Origin: Amorphochlora amoebiformis
Taxonomy: Eukaryota > Cercozoa > Chlorarachniophyceae
NCBI GenBank assembly: GCA_054601695.1
Contig: BAAHQB010000047.1
Span: 186,001 to 250,000 of the forward strand
Direction of reading: 5' to 3'
Length of the DNA: 64,000 nt
Part shown: positions 1 through 27,036 of the stretch, piece by piece
Numbering within the stretch: the stretch's first letter is position 1
How the letters are laid out: each line of letters starts with the position of its first letter
Position numbers and translations under genes: made by a program
Notes under the pieces: model-generated
Seen by the model: the letters and a program-made list of their open reading frames with translations, nothing else
What the model was told of the DNA's origin: nothing
Database searches by the model: none

Positions 1-1200
1 CTCTCTCTTTACCTCTCTCACTCTCTCTCTCTCTTTACATCTCTCTCTGTCTCTCTCTCTTTACATCTCTCTCTCTCGCTCTTTACCACTATCTCTCTCT
101 CTCTATCTCTCTCTCTCTCTCTCTTTACCTCTCTCACTCTCTCTCTCTCTTTACCTCTCTCACTCTCTCTCTCTCTTTACATCTCTCTCTCTCTCTCCCT
201 TTACCACTATATCTCTCTATCTCTATCTCTCTCTCTCTCTCTTTACCTCTCTCTCTCTCTTTACCTCTCTCTCTCTCTCTTTACCTCTCTATCTCTCTCT
301 TTACATCTATCTCCCTCTCTCCACCTTTGTAGAAGTAGAGAGAGAGAGAGAGACAGTCTCTCTCTCTTCCCATCCTTTATGTCTCTCTCTCTCTTTAGCT
401 CTCCCTGTTTCTCTTTACTTCTGTCTCTCTCTCTTTACTTCTCGGTATCTCTCTTCTCATTCTTTATCTCTCTCTCTCTCTTTGCCTCTCTCTCTCTCTC
501 TTTAGCTCTGCCTCTCTCTCTTTACTACTGCTGTGTCTCTCTCTTCTCATTTTTTATCTCTCTCTCTCTCTCTTTACCTCTCTCTCTCTCTCTCTTTACC
601 TCTCTCTCTCTCTCTTTACCTCTCTCTTTCTCTTTACCTCTCTCTCTCTCTCTTTACCTCTCTCTCTCTCTCTTTACCTTTGTCTCTCTCTCTTTACTTC
701 TCTGTATCTCTCTTCTCATTCTTTATCTCTCTCTCTCTCTTTTCCTCTCTCTCTCTCTCTCTCTTTACCTCTCTCTCTCTCTCTTTCTTACCTCGGTCTC
801 TCTCTTTTTACTTCTGTCTCTCTCTCTTCTCATTCTTTATCTCTCTCTCTCTCTCTTTACCTCTCTCTCTCTTTCTCTTTACCTCTCTCTCTCTCTCTTT
901 ACCTCTGTCTCTCTCTCTTTACTTCTGTCTCTCTCTCTTCTCCTTCTTTGTCTCTCTCTCTTTACTTCTCTGTATCTCTCTTCTCATTCTTTATCCCTCT
1001 CTCTCTCTTTTCCTCTCTCTCTCTCTCTTACCTCCGTCTCTCTCTTTTTACTTCTGTGTCTCTCTCTTCTCATTCTTAATCCCTCTCTCTCTTTACCTCT
1101 CTCTCTCTCTCTCTTTACCTCTGTCTCTCTCTCTTTACTTCTGTCTCTCTCTTTTCCCAGTCTTTATATCTCTCTCGCTCTGTGTTTTAATCTTTAAATA
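1..1200. repeat. CT-rich polypyrimidine low-complexity block
   Basis: About 1.2 kb of (CT)n runs broken by TTTACCTC, TTTACTTCTG and TTCTCATTCTTTATC modules that recur in loose tandem order. The only purine tract is near 335-352. The long open frames here translate as Ser/Leu strings and are compositional. The block starts at the window edge and may extend to the left. Confidence 0.9.
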
Positions 1201-1269
1201 GATATTTTGTTAATATTATTATTATTATTTATAAATATATATATACATATATATGTGTGTGTATACATA

Positions 1270-1317
<48 letters not shown>

Positions 1318-1393
1318 GACAGAGTACTATGGTAACTCTACATGACTGTATTAATGTGAGAGGCTTCTCTTCCCCTCTCTTCTCTCTCTCTCC

Positions 1394-1435
<42 letters not shown>

Positions 1436-1652
1436 CTCTCACTCTTTCAATCTTTCTACTCATATGTTTGTCTGATTCTATATTTATACTGTATTATTTA
1501 TCTATATATATATATATATAGTACTTTGAATATATACTATTCAAGGTGGTGAGTTTCTGATCTCTAGTTTTTTTTCCTCTCTCTCTCTTCCCTTTTTAAT
1601 TTCTTTAAATTTCCTTCTCTATCTCCTTTTTCTCTTTCTCTTTCTCTCTCTC

Positions 1653-1686
<34 letters not shown>

Positions 1687-1752
1687 CCTTGTCTAGCTCC
1701 CTCCCTGTCTGTGAAGTATATATTTGTCCAAACTGTGCATTTACACGTACAT

Positions 1753-1792
<40 letters not shown>

Positions 1793-2392
1793 TATGCTAA
1801 TTGTGATAGTACCTCACACTCCCTAACGGTTTGTAAACAGGATGTGTAACAGTGTTACACTGCATTTAAATCATAGAGTTTGACACCCGCGTAGTACACG
1901 ATATTAAATATATATATACGTATATATATATATAGATATATATATATATATATAATATATATAGAGAGAGAGATATTATATATATATATATATATTATAC
2001 ATATGTATATATATATATATACGTTGTAATATATAACAGTCGTTTCAATACTTGCAACAAGCATGTAAGACATATCATCCTCGTTTTTGTATATTAATAT
2101 CTTCGACATCTCTACATATGTATATATATATATATATGTTGTAATATATAACAGTCGTTTCAATACTTGCAACAAGCATGTAAGGCATATCATTCTCGTT
2201 TTTGTATATTAATATCTTCGACATCTCTCACCCCCCATCTCTTCCTCTGTCTCGCTCTCGCTCTCTCCCTCTCTCCCTCTCTCTTTCTCTGTGTGCTCTA
2301 TATCCCCTTTGTAATATTGATATGATATATTGAAGTATATGCGGATGTACATATACATATGTGTGTAATATATATTGCATATGCATTGCATG

Positions 2393-2443
<51 letters not shown>

Positions 2444-2503
2444 TATATATATAATATCATGGTATTTAGAAACCCGGCGGACTATGCGCGGACCCTGATA
2501 AGG

Positions 2504-2574
<71 letters not shown>

Positions 2575-2577
2575 AGG

Positions 2578-2612
<35 letters not shown>

Positions 2613-2624
2613 ATATATAGATAC

Positions 2625-2667
<43 letters not shown>

Positions 2668-3100
2668 GTAAGTATATTTATACAGCATGTTTGTTTTCAC
2701 ATATGGATGTGTTTATGTCTATGCTTATATACACGTTGCATTATACATGTAGATATACGCATATATATATACATAATATATACATCTAATATACTAATAT
2801 ATACAAAACGCACGTACTGGCATATCGTATAATATAAATACATCTATGCAAAAATATACATGTAATATATACATCTAGTACATATATATATATATATGTA
2901 TATATACATCTATGTGTGTATATATATATATATATATTATATATATATACATCTATACATATATATATATACATATTCTCGACATTATACGGTCGGCATA
3001 CACACATACAGATAAGCAGTTTATTAATATCAAGCACCTTCAAGTATTAGTACATATAATATCAATTCAACATACAAATAATATTGCTAAATAATACACA
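1201..3100. repeat. (TA)n microsatellites with CT tracts and one 91-bp direct repeat
   Basis: TA runs lie near 1277-1302, 1760-1786, 2400-2450 and 2505-2555, with CT tracts near 1366-1440 and 1576-1690. A 91-bp unit at 2023-2113 is repeated at 2138-2228 with two mismatches, separated by TA. No exon could be supported. Confidence 0.75.
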
Positions 3101-3987
3101 GATTGGTTCCACTGAAGGATTTAAAGGCGGAGGAGAATCTAAGGCGAATTTACATATTAATAGCCTTGATAGCCTGGATAGCCTTCCACCAGCACTAGCC
3201 ACAGTGTAGACTGAAACAAAGAGCTAGTGGTCGAAGTTTCAATGTGATCAAACGAATGCAATGTTCTATAGTGTTGTAGCTGGAAGTGAGTATTTGTATC
3301 ATATTCAGACTGAGGCTGATGTCTTACAACTGTCAAGACACCTAGGACACCCCACGTCTTGACTGTCAAGGTAATAATACCTAGAATACGCCCAATGCCA
3401 GAATTTGGCTGTCAAAAGAGTCCGTGAGTAAGTTAGACGTACCTTTGTAAACTGGAAAATACACCACGGTCCACGCAGTCAAGACACCAGTCCCTGCACA
3501 TTCTAGACATTCACTGGAAAGTATGGACAAGTCGTTGAAAAGGGCATAATAAGCATGATGTTATATGGCTAAACATGATTATGAATTTCAATAAATGACC
3601 AGTAATATGTGCTAATAATAACATTCTCTAGATTCTACATTGCCATATTTGAAGATTTTAAAAATTCACCTTCAAAAACTACTCATGTAAAATTCGATGT
3701 CACTGTTTAATGATGGGGAGTTGAGAGAGACAGATATGCTAGATATCTAGATATGAGAGAAAGCAAACATTGCATATATTCAAATTTCACGATGATGAAA
3801 CAATTAAATTGTCAATGTATCAAATCAGAAATATTGTCATTAAAAGCTAGCGGTCCAATAAAATTATATTGGACCGCATTTTTTATTTGCATATTAATCT
3901 AGTTAATGGCACTATAGAATATATTACTGTCTACATTTGCAAAAATGTCTTGATTTTATTCTTCGTCCTTAGGCATTGGGAGTTGTT
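3100..3987. other. Non-repetitive intergenic stretch
   Basis: Ordinary mixed-composition DNA without microsatellites. A 70-codon minus-strand ORF (3157-3369) has no recognisable motif and no convincing splice context, so I do not call it. Short related phrases recur (GTCAAGACACC near 3335 and 3479). The 3' end of the minus-strand methyltransferase gene lies just to the right. Confidence 0.5.
3850..3877. other. Perfect 11-bp inverted repeat (stem-loop)
   Basis: GCGGTCCAATA, a 6-base loop, then the exact reverse complement TATTGGACCGC, followed on the plus strand by a T-rich run. It lies 3' of the minus-strand gene ending at 4108. It could be a structured 3' UTR element or a small MITE remnant; the sequence does not decide. 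Confidence 0.6.
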
Positions 3988-4104
3988 TTACAACTGGGGC
4001 AGGTAGTCATTTTTCAGTAGGTCTTTAGAACCACATCCCTTACAAGTGGTATCCGTACTGATACTACGATTAGTAAGCTTGTTTTTGAAGCATCTGAAAC
4101 ACAT
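3988..4104 (-). other. Zinc-ribbon reading immediately past the stop of the ParB-methyltransferase gene
   Basis: One codon (ACG) separates the TAA at 4108-4110 from this reading, which is in the same frame. It starts MCFRCFKNK, contains a second CKGCG knuckle and ends at another TAA. The spacing CxxC-x15-CxxC is typical of small zinc ribbons. No GT-AG intron that removes the TAA keeps the frame. Possible explanations are stop readthrough, a reassigned or mutated stop, or a separate small ORF. No other exon I rebuilt needs TAA as sense, so a changed genetic code is unlikely. Confidence 0.45.
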
Positions 4105-4107
4105 CGT

Positions 4108-4377
4108 TTAGATTACAATCAATGTATTATCACTTTCACTTTCCGCCTCGGAAGGTTCCTCTTTAACGGCTTCTTTTTCCTCATTATTCTTCTCTGATGA
4201 GATGGAGTGAGCTGAATATGTAAATAAAAAATGTACAACTACTTGTGATAATAGACCTCATATGTATTTTGAAATTAATATAAACTTGATAGATACATAT
4301 TTGCATAGATTTATGCAATATATTATATATTATATATATATATATATTATTTTATATATATATATATATATATATAG

Positions 4378-4421
<44 letters not shown>

Positions 4422-5809
4422 ATATATATTTACCTTGGTTAGACGAGTTATTTTCATTTGCAGAAACATTAATTGGCTTATGAGCAGGTGTGTCCTCAAA
4501 TGTCTTCTTGGCAAAACGATGAAGAGTAGAATCTTTGGGAATATTGGAAAGAGAGCACAAACTCTCCAAATGAGAGTCAACATTAGAAATTCTAATGCCT
4601 TCAAGACGCTCACAGCAGGCTTTGTACTGAGACTGAAGTAATTCCACTGCAATGACGTTGCAACCAGCTGCTACGAATCCGATGATGTCTGATCCTGTCC
4701 CTGAACAAAGCACGAGTACCTTATCACCCGGACATAGTAATTTGTTTGCAATATCGAAGGCAACCGAAGGATGCGTCTGCCCGATGTTCACAGGATCTCC
4801 ATTGGTATCCCTTAAACCATCTCGAAGAATAGATGTAAGAATAAAGTTTTGCCTCATCATAGGGTTACTGTAACGAGCATTCTTGGTACTCTTCACCTTC
4901 GTCTTTGGACGAAAACCTACAGTCCCAACCTCTATAGATGGAATGAATCCAGCGCAGCTGCCGTTGGCGGTGGCGTTATACTTCACAGTAACTAAAGGTG
5001 ATATTTGGCCACAATCACAATCAGTCAAGAAGTCGATAAACATTTGTGTATGTTTGTGTGCGTGAAAGGCGACGAAAGAAGTGCCACGATCATTGGAGTC
5101 TATACAAATGGCCGAGATCAATTTCGATAACTGCTTCAACTGACCGACAGTGAATGCTTTATCATAGTCAGTATCAAGACATCCAACTGGGGCATCGATA
5201 AAGATGAGATCTGAGAGATTACAAAACGGTCTGTTATGCTTTTTTTCTACTGGACAGGTGTTTAATAGTTTAGTTTTTTGGACCAAAATGTTGCTTAGAA
5301 AGATTGCCGAGATCCTTCGTCACATCGAGGTTCTTGACAAGAATATCGCATCCGTTGAGCTTGATATTGTACTGCGGGAACTGTTCATTCTCAGCCCTTA
5401 AAAGAAAGTTCGTTGTCTTAATGACTTCTTTGTCTTGTTGAATCTTGTTCTGGATGGTCTCAATGAATCGCTCAGGGAACGGTTTGCTCGGGAAAAGGCT
5501 TCTAAGAGAACTGGCGTGCATATTCTCAAAGTGGTGGTTTTGGATTTTGAAGCCTGAATCTTTAGAGATGTCGTGCCAATCAGTCTTCCCGTATAGCTCC
5601 AATATCTTTGCCCGGATTCGTTGTTTCACTGCAATACATTTGTACATAAATATATTATATCATATATACATATTATACATTATACAAATACACATGTATA
5701 TAAGAATATATATACATATACATATTATATATGTATATTAATATATGTGTAATACATATATATATATATATAATTATATGTATATGTATATTATGTATGA
5801 TAAATATAC

Positions 5810-5854
<45 letters not shown>

Positions 5855-6801
5855 ATATGTATAATATATAATACAAAAATATAAACTTACTATGGATGTT
5901 CTTTGCTTTAGAACGGACGTCGCTCATACTTGTTCCGGATATGTACTGTCTCATGAGAATGATGCGATACCTCTCATGTAGATAGGACAAGTAGGAAAAA
6001 TAAAATCCTCCGTTTGTAGGTGGAGAATGCGGGTCGACCTTTCTTGGGTTGTACACACGTTCAATGATCCTCCATTCCTTATCTAATACTGTTGCCATTT
6101 TCACAATATAGTGGAACATTGTCCTCCTGGACTTCTTACTTACCTTCTTCCCTGAGCTTGCTGTTTGGCCTTCATCTTGAAAAGCAGCTACATTCTGAGA
6201 GTAGTAGTCGGTGGATGTGATATTTTCATTTGTCTTCTCCTTCGCTGTCATGAACCAACGACGATGTCTTTGAATGATATCGAAGAAAGAGTCCTGCCCA
6301 ACGGCCTGAGACATGAAGTTCTTGTCCTTTCCGCATCGCCTCATGACATCTATATCCGTGTCTGATCCCAAACACACGTGAACGGAGACGGGGATTGACC
6401 CCCAGCATACACTCGGATTTCTCTCGTTTAACTCCCTCATGACTTGATATCGGTGATTCCCGTCGATGATCTCGATGTGGAGATCAGAGATGTTATTTTC
6501 TTTCACCATGTTCTTGATGTCGGCGAGTTCTTTGTCGTCATTGATGGAAGCTCTGATGACAACAGTGAGACATCCCATAGTCCGGTCGAAGCAATTCGAA
6601 CGAGAGAGACCTTCCCTCACAACCTTCAATCGACTTTCACTCAATTCTCGAAACTTGATGTCGGCACACGGTGGACCAATATCAACAAGATCTAAGTCCA
6701 TATATCGAACAAAATGTTTTTTCAGCCAATGGAAGACGTTAACCTTGGGCTTGCTCCAAGCGCCCCTTATAGCTCTTCGTTTTTTCCTAATCGGGCCTGT
6801 T

Positions 6802-6843
<42 letters not shown>

Positions 6844-6996
6844 GTATATGTATACATATCTATATATATATATATAAATATATATTGTATGTATATAAAT
6901 ATAAATATATTCATATATATATATATATGTATATATATATGAATATATATATATATATATACTTATATATATATATATCTATATATGTAATATATA

Positions 6997-7037
<41 letters not shown>

Positions 7038-7581
7038 TTTAGATATATAATATATATATATATTATATTTATATATATGTGTGTATATATACATAAGAAA
7101 TACCTACATCCACCGCACCCAACACAACATAATTATGTTTCTTATTTTGGTTATTATTCGCTTGTTTGTTTTCCATGTTGTCGTTAAGCCTCCTCTTGTC
7201 GTTTCGCCTCCTCCTTAGACCATTGTTACAAATTTTCTTCGAAGATGAAACATTCGACATGTTCGTTGACACAGTTGACATAGAAGAACTTCGCCTCGAT
7301 TTCTGATAAATTATCACCAACCCAATTAAATTGTTTTGGACCGACCATAATTAGACTAGTAGGACAGTGACAAAATTAGGTAAATATAAGACAATGTAAA
7401 ACACATATATATATATATATATATGTAATATAATTTCATACATATATATATATATATATACATATATACATTATACATATATATATATACATATACATAT
7501 TTATATTATATGTATATATGCATACACATATACCTACTACACAGTACATATGCATACACATACACCTACTATACAGACATG

Positions 7582-7627
<46 letters not shown>

Positions 7628-7715
7628 ATATATGTTACATATTTACATACATATATATATATATACATATATATACATATATATATACATAATGCATACA
7701 CACATATATATAATA

Positions 7716-7774
<59 letters not shown>

Positions 7775-7930
7775 TATATAGATGTACATATATATATATA
7801 TATATATAATATGGGTATATATTCTAGATATTATATAGATTAAATATATACATATATAATATGGATATACATTCTAGATATTATGAAGATTAAATATATA
7901 TGTATATGTATGTATATGTGTGTGTGTGTG

Positions 7931-7992
<62 letters not shown>

Positions 7993-7994
7993 AC

Positions 7995-8027
<33 letters not shown>

Positions 8028-8055
8028 GTCTGTGTACATATATAATATATGTATG

Positions 8056-8095
<40 letters not shown>

Positions 8096-9201
8096 CATAA
8101 ATATATACATATATCATACACATAATATATAGATGTTGTGTATAGTATCTACAATATCTCTAAAATACAAAACTAGATAAAACATCTACAGTATATCTAC
8201 TCTAGCTACTAGATCAAGAGTATATCTAGTAACTAGAGTATATACACATATAATGGAAGATACAGTATGCAGAGCATCTACAGTATGAACTAGATAGAAT
8301 GAAAAGTCTAGAGAGACTAGAGAGAGTCTAGAGAATAGAGAGATTGACACACAATGAATATAATGACACATACACATTAGATATAGTATACATACTAGAC
8401 AGAGTATAGACGGGAACTACCCAGATCACCTAGATTAAAAAGTACCTTAGCAGTTTTCGGCCCCATATAAGGAGTAGGAGTGGACCCGGTGTGAGCCTTG
8501 GATTCTTCTCTGTCAACCAGATCGAGTGCAACAACATCGACGGCTTTATTTTGATTATCGTCCGGATCGTTGTCTAGGCCCATATCATCTTCTTCATCCC
8601 CGGTATCCATCTGTGACTCATTCTGGTTGCTCGTTTCATCCGCATCTTCCTCGTCATCTTCTAGATCATGTTCCGTCCGATGATTTGCATCGACAGTAGA
8701 TGTTTTAACCAACCGTTTGATAGCATCTGATAAAATACAAATACTGTTTATAATCTAGATTATGTTCTAATTATCACGATAAAGCAGATGCATAAGTATC
8801 TGCGTACGGGTTGGAAGGTGAGATGGTCATACCCCTCTTCTTGCTCTTTGTTCTGATCCCACAAAGAGTAGGATGTGTATTGGTTTTTGAATCCGAGAAG
8901 GAAGATAGCAAGACAATAATCGATTTTCCGGTCTCGACTGTCAACCTCATACAGCCCGAATATCGATCCCCGTTCCGTTCAACCCTTTTGTTGAAGACAG
9001 CTTCGGTAAGCTTACCTGACCTAGTGTATCGCCCCCATCTGTCGCATACCAACACTATCAGATCGAGATTGATGGTCCATTTCCCAACATGCAGGTTGGT
9101 CCGATCCATCCCAGAAGCACGCTGCTTTCCAAAGACCAATACTATATCTTTGGGGAATTTTCGATAATGTCTAGACTTAGGTAATTTCAGGATCTTAAAT
9201 T
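4108..9201 (-). CDS. ParB-like domain fused to a circularly permuted DNA methyltransferase (7 or more exons)
   Basis: Exons (-): 9201-8778, 8743-8446, 7302-7104, 6796-5891, 5628-5284, 5249-4434, 4211-4108; all phases agree, giving about 1029 residues without the unseen 5' end. Residues 1-142: unrecognised globular domain. About 150-240: Asp/Glu-rich linker. 240-330: Arg/Lys/Asn-rich, NLS-like ([18 protein letters not shown]). Around 418: [14 protein letters not shown], the ParB/sulfiredoxin-type DGxHR signature. Around 738-744: LIFIDAPVG in the place of methylase motif IV. About 880-930: [29 protein letters not shown] and the following VELLQSQY, i.e. the SAM-binding region. Motif IV preceding motif I is the beta-class N4/N6 order. 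The DPPY tetrad reads DAPV, so activity is uncertain. The end is an acidic tail. Likely nuclear; function as a DNA modifier is inferred. Confidence 0.72.
5250..5283 (-). other. Putative 34-nt intron in the ParB-methyltransferase gene
   Basis: The frame ending ...NLSKQHF meets a stop, and the methylase frame restarts one base out of register. Removing GTCCAA...GTCCAG (34 nt, containing CTAAAC) joins them as [10 protein letters not shown] exactly in frame. The alternative is a one-base indel in a pseudogene. A second 34-nt intron in the same gene favours splicing. Confidence 0.55.
7380..8442. repeat. TA microsatellites and a CTAG-rich segment inside an intron
   Basis: 7400-8130 is (TA)n with ATACAT/ATGTAT variants. 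8140-8410 is rich in CTAG, CTAGAT and GTCTAGAGA motifs. The region lies within the 1.1-kb intron between exons 8743-8446 and 7302-7104. No coding signal seen. Confidence 0.7.
8744..8777 (-). other. Second 34-nt putative intron in the same gene
   Basis: On the minus strand GTGATAATTAG...AAACAG, 34 nt, separates the N-terminal domain exon (ending phase 2 at 8778) from the acidic exon. Its removal restores one frame across [13 protein letters not shown]. Reading through it meets TGA at once. Confidence 0.5.
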
Positions 9202-9261
9202 CTGATTCTTAATGCTATTAATAAATATTTAATTAGGTAGAATCCACTGCATAGACAGACA

Positions 9262-9545
9262 ATGTCAGACATGGATCACATGGCGCCATGTTGGCCCGCC
9301 AGAGGTGCGGGGAAGGGGTATCCTTGCTCCCCAGGGCAAGAGCTTATTCCTGCAGTAGGTGGCACACATCCTGCATTAAATGCAATGCGGCAAGGTACAG
9401 ACACAAACGATTGTTCAGCTGAGAATCAACCCCGCTCCCTAGCTCGCCCTCTCCACCAAGATATTCATCAACCTCAATCGTCAGCATCGAGAATCATAGA
9501 TAACTCTGAATGTCACATAATGGCTTTTAGCTTGAGTTATGCAAT
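9262..9545 (+). CDS. Possible first exon of a divergent plus-strand gene, product unknown
   Basis: ATG at 9262 opens a 94-codon frame ([19 protein letters not shown] start) of varied Pro/Gln/Ser composition. It is followed by GTAAGA at 9546, a good donor, and then a TA tract. The opposite strand is full of stops here. No downstream exon could be joined, so it may be an isolated first exon or a chance ORF. If real, it would share an intergenic region with the minus-strand ParB-methyltransferase gene. Confidence 0.35.
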
Positions 9546-10214
<669 letters not shown>

Positions 10215-10222
10215 ATCGTGAA

Positions 10223-10735
10223 TAGTGATAGAATTCGAATAATCAAACACTATTCGAATAAATTAGAATAATCATGGCATTATTCGGAATATTCCGAATT
10301 ATTCTATCTTCTCTTCGACTATTCAGAATAATTGGAATAATTCGAATAGCTATTCTATTATTCAGAATAATTCGGAATAGTTTTAAAGTATTCTGAATTA
10401 TTCGTATTCTACGAATAATGATTTTCCTCGTAGAATAATAGCACAGTATGTTTACTAAATTACAAGAAGTTTACAAATAAATTCATAAACGTTTGAAGTA
10501 TTGTTACGAATTCAACAATGATTATTAATATTTTGACGCTTTCATCACAGCCTCCCACAACCAAGGTACTTTGCTGCAAGCGTTGAGGTAAATCATCACA
10601 CCTAGAAGCTTTGCACCAGTCCTGTTTCTACGACCACTCGTCAGTTGCTTAGCTGCAGAAAAAGTTCTTTCGATCTGTGTGCTTGCCGCGTTTATACCCA
10701 AGTATACCCTATACAGTATAAATATTTATTTATAC

Positions 10736-10782
<47 letters not shown>

Positions 10783-10802
10783 TATATATATATATATATA
10801 TA

Positions 10803-10858
<56 letters not shown>

Positions 10859-12398
10859 ATATGTATTTTGTACATATATTAATAACACATATTATATAAA
10901 TATATATACACACACATATATATATAATATTATATATACATATATATATACATACATATATTATATTATATTATGTTAATACCTTGCAACGCGGGACAGT
11001 ATTTTGTAGGTTTCCTTGTTGGCATTCCACCATTGTAGTGGCTTTTCCTTTTTTGCGATATTCTGGTCCTTGTAGGATCTAATTTCTATATCGATCCGCT
11101 CGCTTAGTGTGAGAGACGATCCGATGGGAGAATCGGCGTCATCGAGGCCGTTGCTGTCTTCAGAAAGAGAATCCAAGTCATCGTCTGTATGCACTGGAGA
11201 TGCAGCATCATCATCGTATGCTAGAGTGGCACCAACTGTTTTCATCTCTCTCACTAAGGCATCCCATGCATCTGCCTTTTCCTCTTCATTGAGGAACTTT
11301 AGCTTCTTGTAGTTTGGATCAACAGTGCAAGCCACTTTCCAGATGGAGTCAGAAGAGGCAAGATGTTTATCCCACACTTCTTGGAGATAGCATAGGATGG
11401 ATCTGGTCAGGCCTTGCGTTCTGACGCCGTCTTTGGAATGAAGTCTTTTGAAGGTGATCATCAAGCGTTTCCAAGTCTTCACTACTAAAGATGCAGTGAC
11501 GTACTTCGTTCCGCTCAGCTCTTTGGTTGCAGATGCGAACGGTTTCAGCATCTTAGCAACTTCCCCAAGGACAACCCACCGAAGTTGGAGATGCCATTGC
11601 AATACGCGGAGATGATACTGAAGACTGAGATACTACGCGCATATTGTACAGATGTGGATTTTGATACTGTTGGTCATTGACGCGATGCTGAATCGCATGT
11701 GCAGTGTACCAACCATGTTGAGAACCCTGTTGCAGCACATGACGACGAAGAGGCATCCCAGGACGATATGTATTGTTGCTGATCTGATCTTGCAAGATTC
11801 CCCGGTCAGACATACTGGTTTTGTGCGCCAATGCCATACGCGGGAGAGAGTTTGCACGGAACTGACGGAACCGACGGAACTCAAATGGTGAGGTTTAGGT
11901 ATAGCCCTGCCACATAATTTCTCGGCCGCTTAATTACGGGACTTGGAATCCGATGGCTATCCACACTCATCAGAGGTTCTACGCCTATAGAAAGTTTCTA
12001 CAACCGCCAAATTATTAAGAAATTATTTAATTTGGCGCTTAATAGTAAATTTTTAATAATTTCACCTTATACAAACCGTAGAGAACTCTGTTGTAGAAAC
12101 TATAAAATTTTGCGAAAGGTCTCTATTGTAAATATATACGAGAGAAACGAATAGAATAGTTACGAATAGTAGAATAGTTAGAATAGTAGAATAATAGAAT
12201 AGTAGTAAATTATTCTGAATTATTCAGAATAGTGGGATACTATTCGGAATATTCCGAATTATTCTACTCTCATATAATTATTCTGAATATTCGACTATTA
12301 TTCTAAATTTAAATTTGGTATTCTGAATAATAAACGAATAATTCGAATAGTACTATTCTAGAATTATTCGTATTCTAACTATTCAATGTCTATCACTA
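10223..12398. mobile_element. hAT-superfamily DNA transposon, 2176 bp, TIRs plus 8-bp target duplication
   Basis: Both ends begin TAGTGATAGA (inverted; imperfect match over 19 bp), fitting the hAT terminal pattern. The flanks ATCGTGAA at 10215-10222 and 12399-12406 are an exact 8-bp target duplication, the hAT hallmark. Both subterminal regions (about 10230-10440 and 12150-12390) are packed with GAATA/TATTC motifs and share the palindromic block CGGAATATTCCG, likely transposase-binding repeats. A TA tract (10730-10970) sits inside an intron of the transposase. Confidence 0.93.
10525..11617 (-). pseudogene. hAT transposase, C-terminal half only
   Basis: Exons 11617-10983 and 10708-10525 join in phase (GCA AG|G GTA). 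The first holds the late RNase-H-like region: WVVLGEVAKMLKPF, the ATKELSG stretch, TVDPNYKKLKFL and an acidic loop. The second gives the dimerisation signature: [19 protein letters not shown], then [10 protein letters not shown] and [11 protein letters not shown], ending TAA. Total about 271 residues, against a usual 600-700. The N-terminal zinc finger and the first catalytic part are missing; the remaining element (11620-12130) has no open frame for them. The copy is internally truncated and probably needs a helper. Confidence 0.85.
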
Positions 12399-12656
12399 AT
12401 CGTGAATCTTTGAATTACGTACATACATGGATTATATATGTTCCGCAAATCTCGGATTTAAGTTTTTCTGTGCTTTTCCACGTTGAAGTCGATACTATCA
12501 AGTGTTCTCAGTACCATAGTACTCTAGGTACTAGTATACGCTTCATAGGACAGCCATCTAGACTTACCAACGGCATGGTGCTAACACAACACGAAACATT
12601 CCGAAATAGCAGCATGATCTCAATTTTAACTCTTAGATTCTCAAATCCAACTTCCA
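12399..12656. other. Spacer between the hAT element and the unrecognised minus-strand gene
   Basis: Mixed-composition DNA, apparently 3' flank of the gene that ends at 12657. A weak minus-strand exon-like stretch (about 12663-12570, followed by GTAAGT at 12569) overlaps the terminal exon in another frame and is not called. Confidence 0.4.
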
Positions 12657-26879
<14,223 letters not shown>

Positions 26880-26905
26880 CTACATATATGTATTCACATA
26901 TATGC

Positions 26906-26944
<39 letters not shown>

Positions 26945-26976
26945 ACATGTATGTATTAACATAAAGATATGTTTCC

Positions 26977-27036
<60 letters not shown>

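Noticed and set aside
379-1201. Ser/Leu-rich ORFs of 272 and 222 codons
   Set aside because: Direct translation of CT microsatellite; overlapping frames are equally open.
11633-11891. ORFs on both strands upstream of the hAT transposase exon
   Set aside because: None shows hAT motifs and all are out of frame with the transposase exon; they lie inside the transposon.
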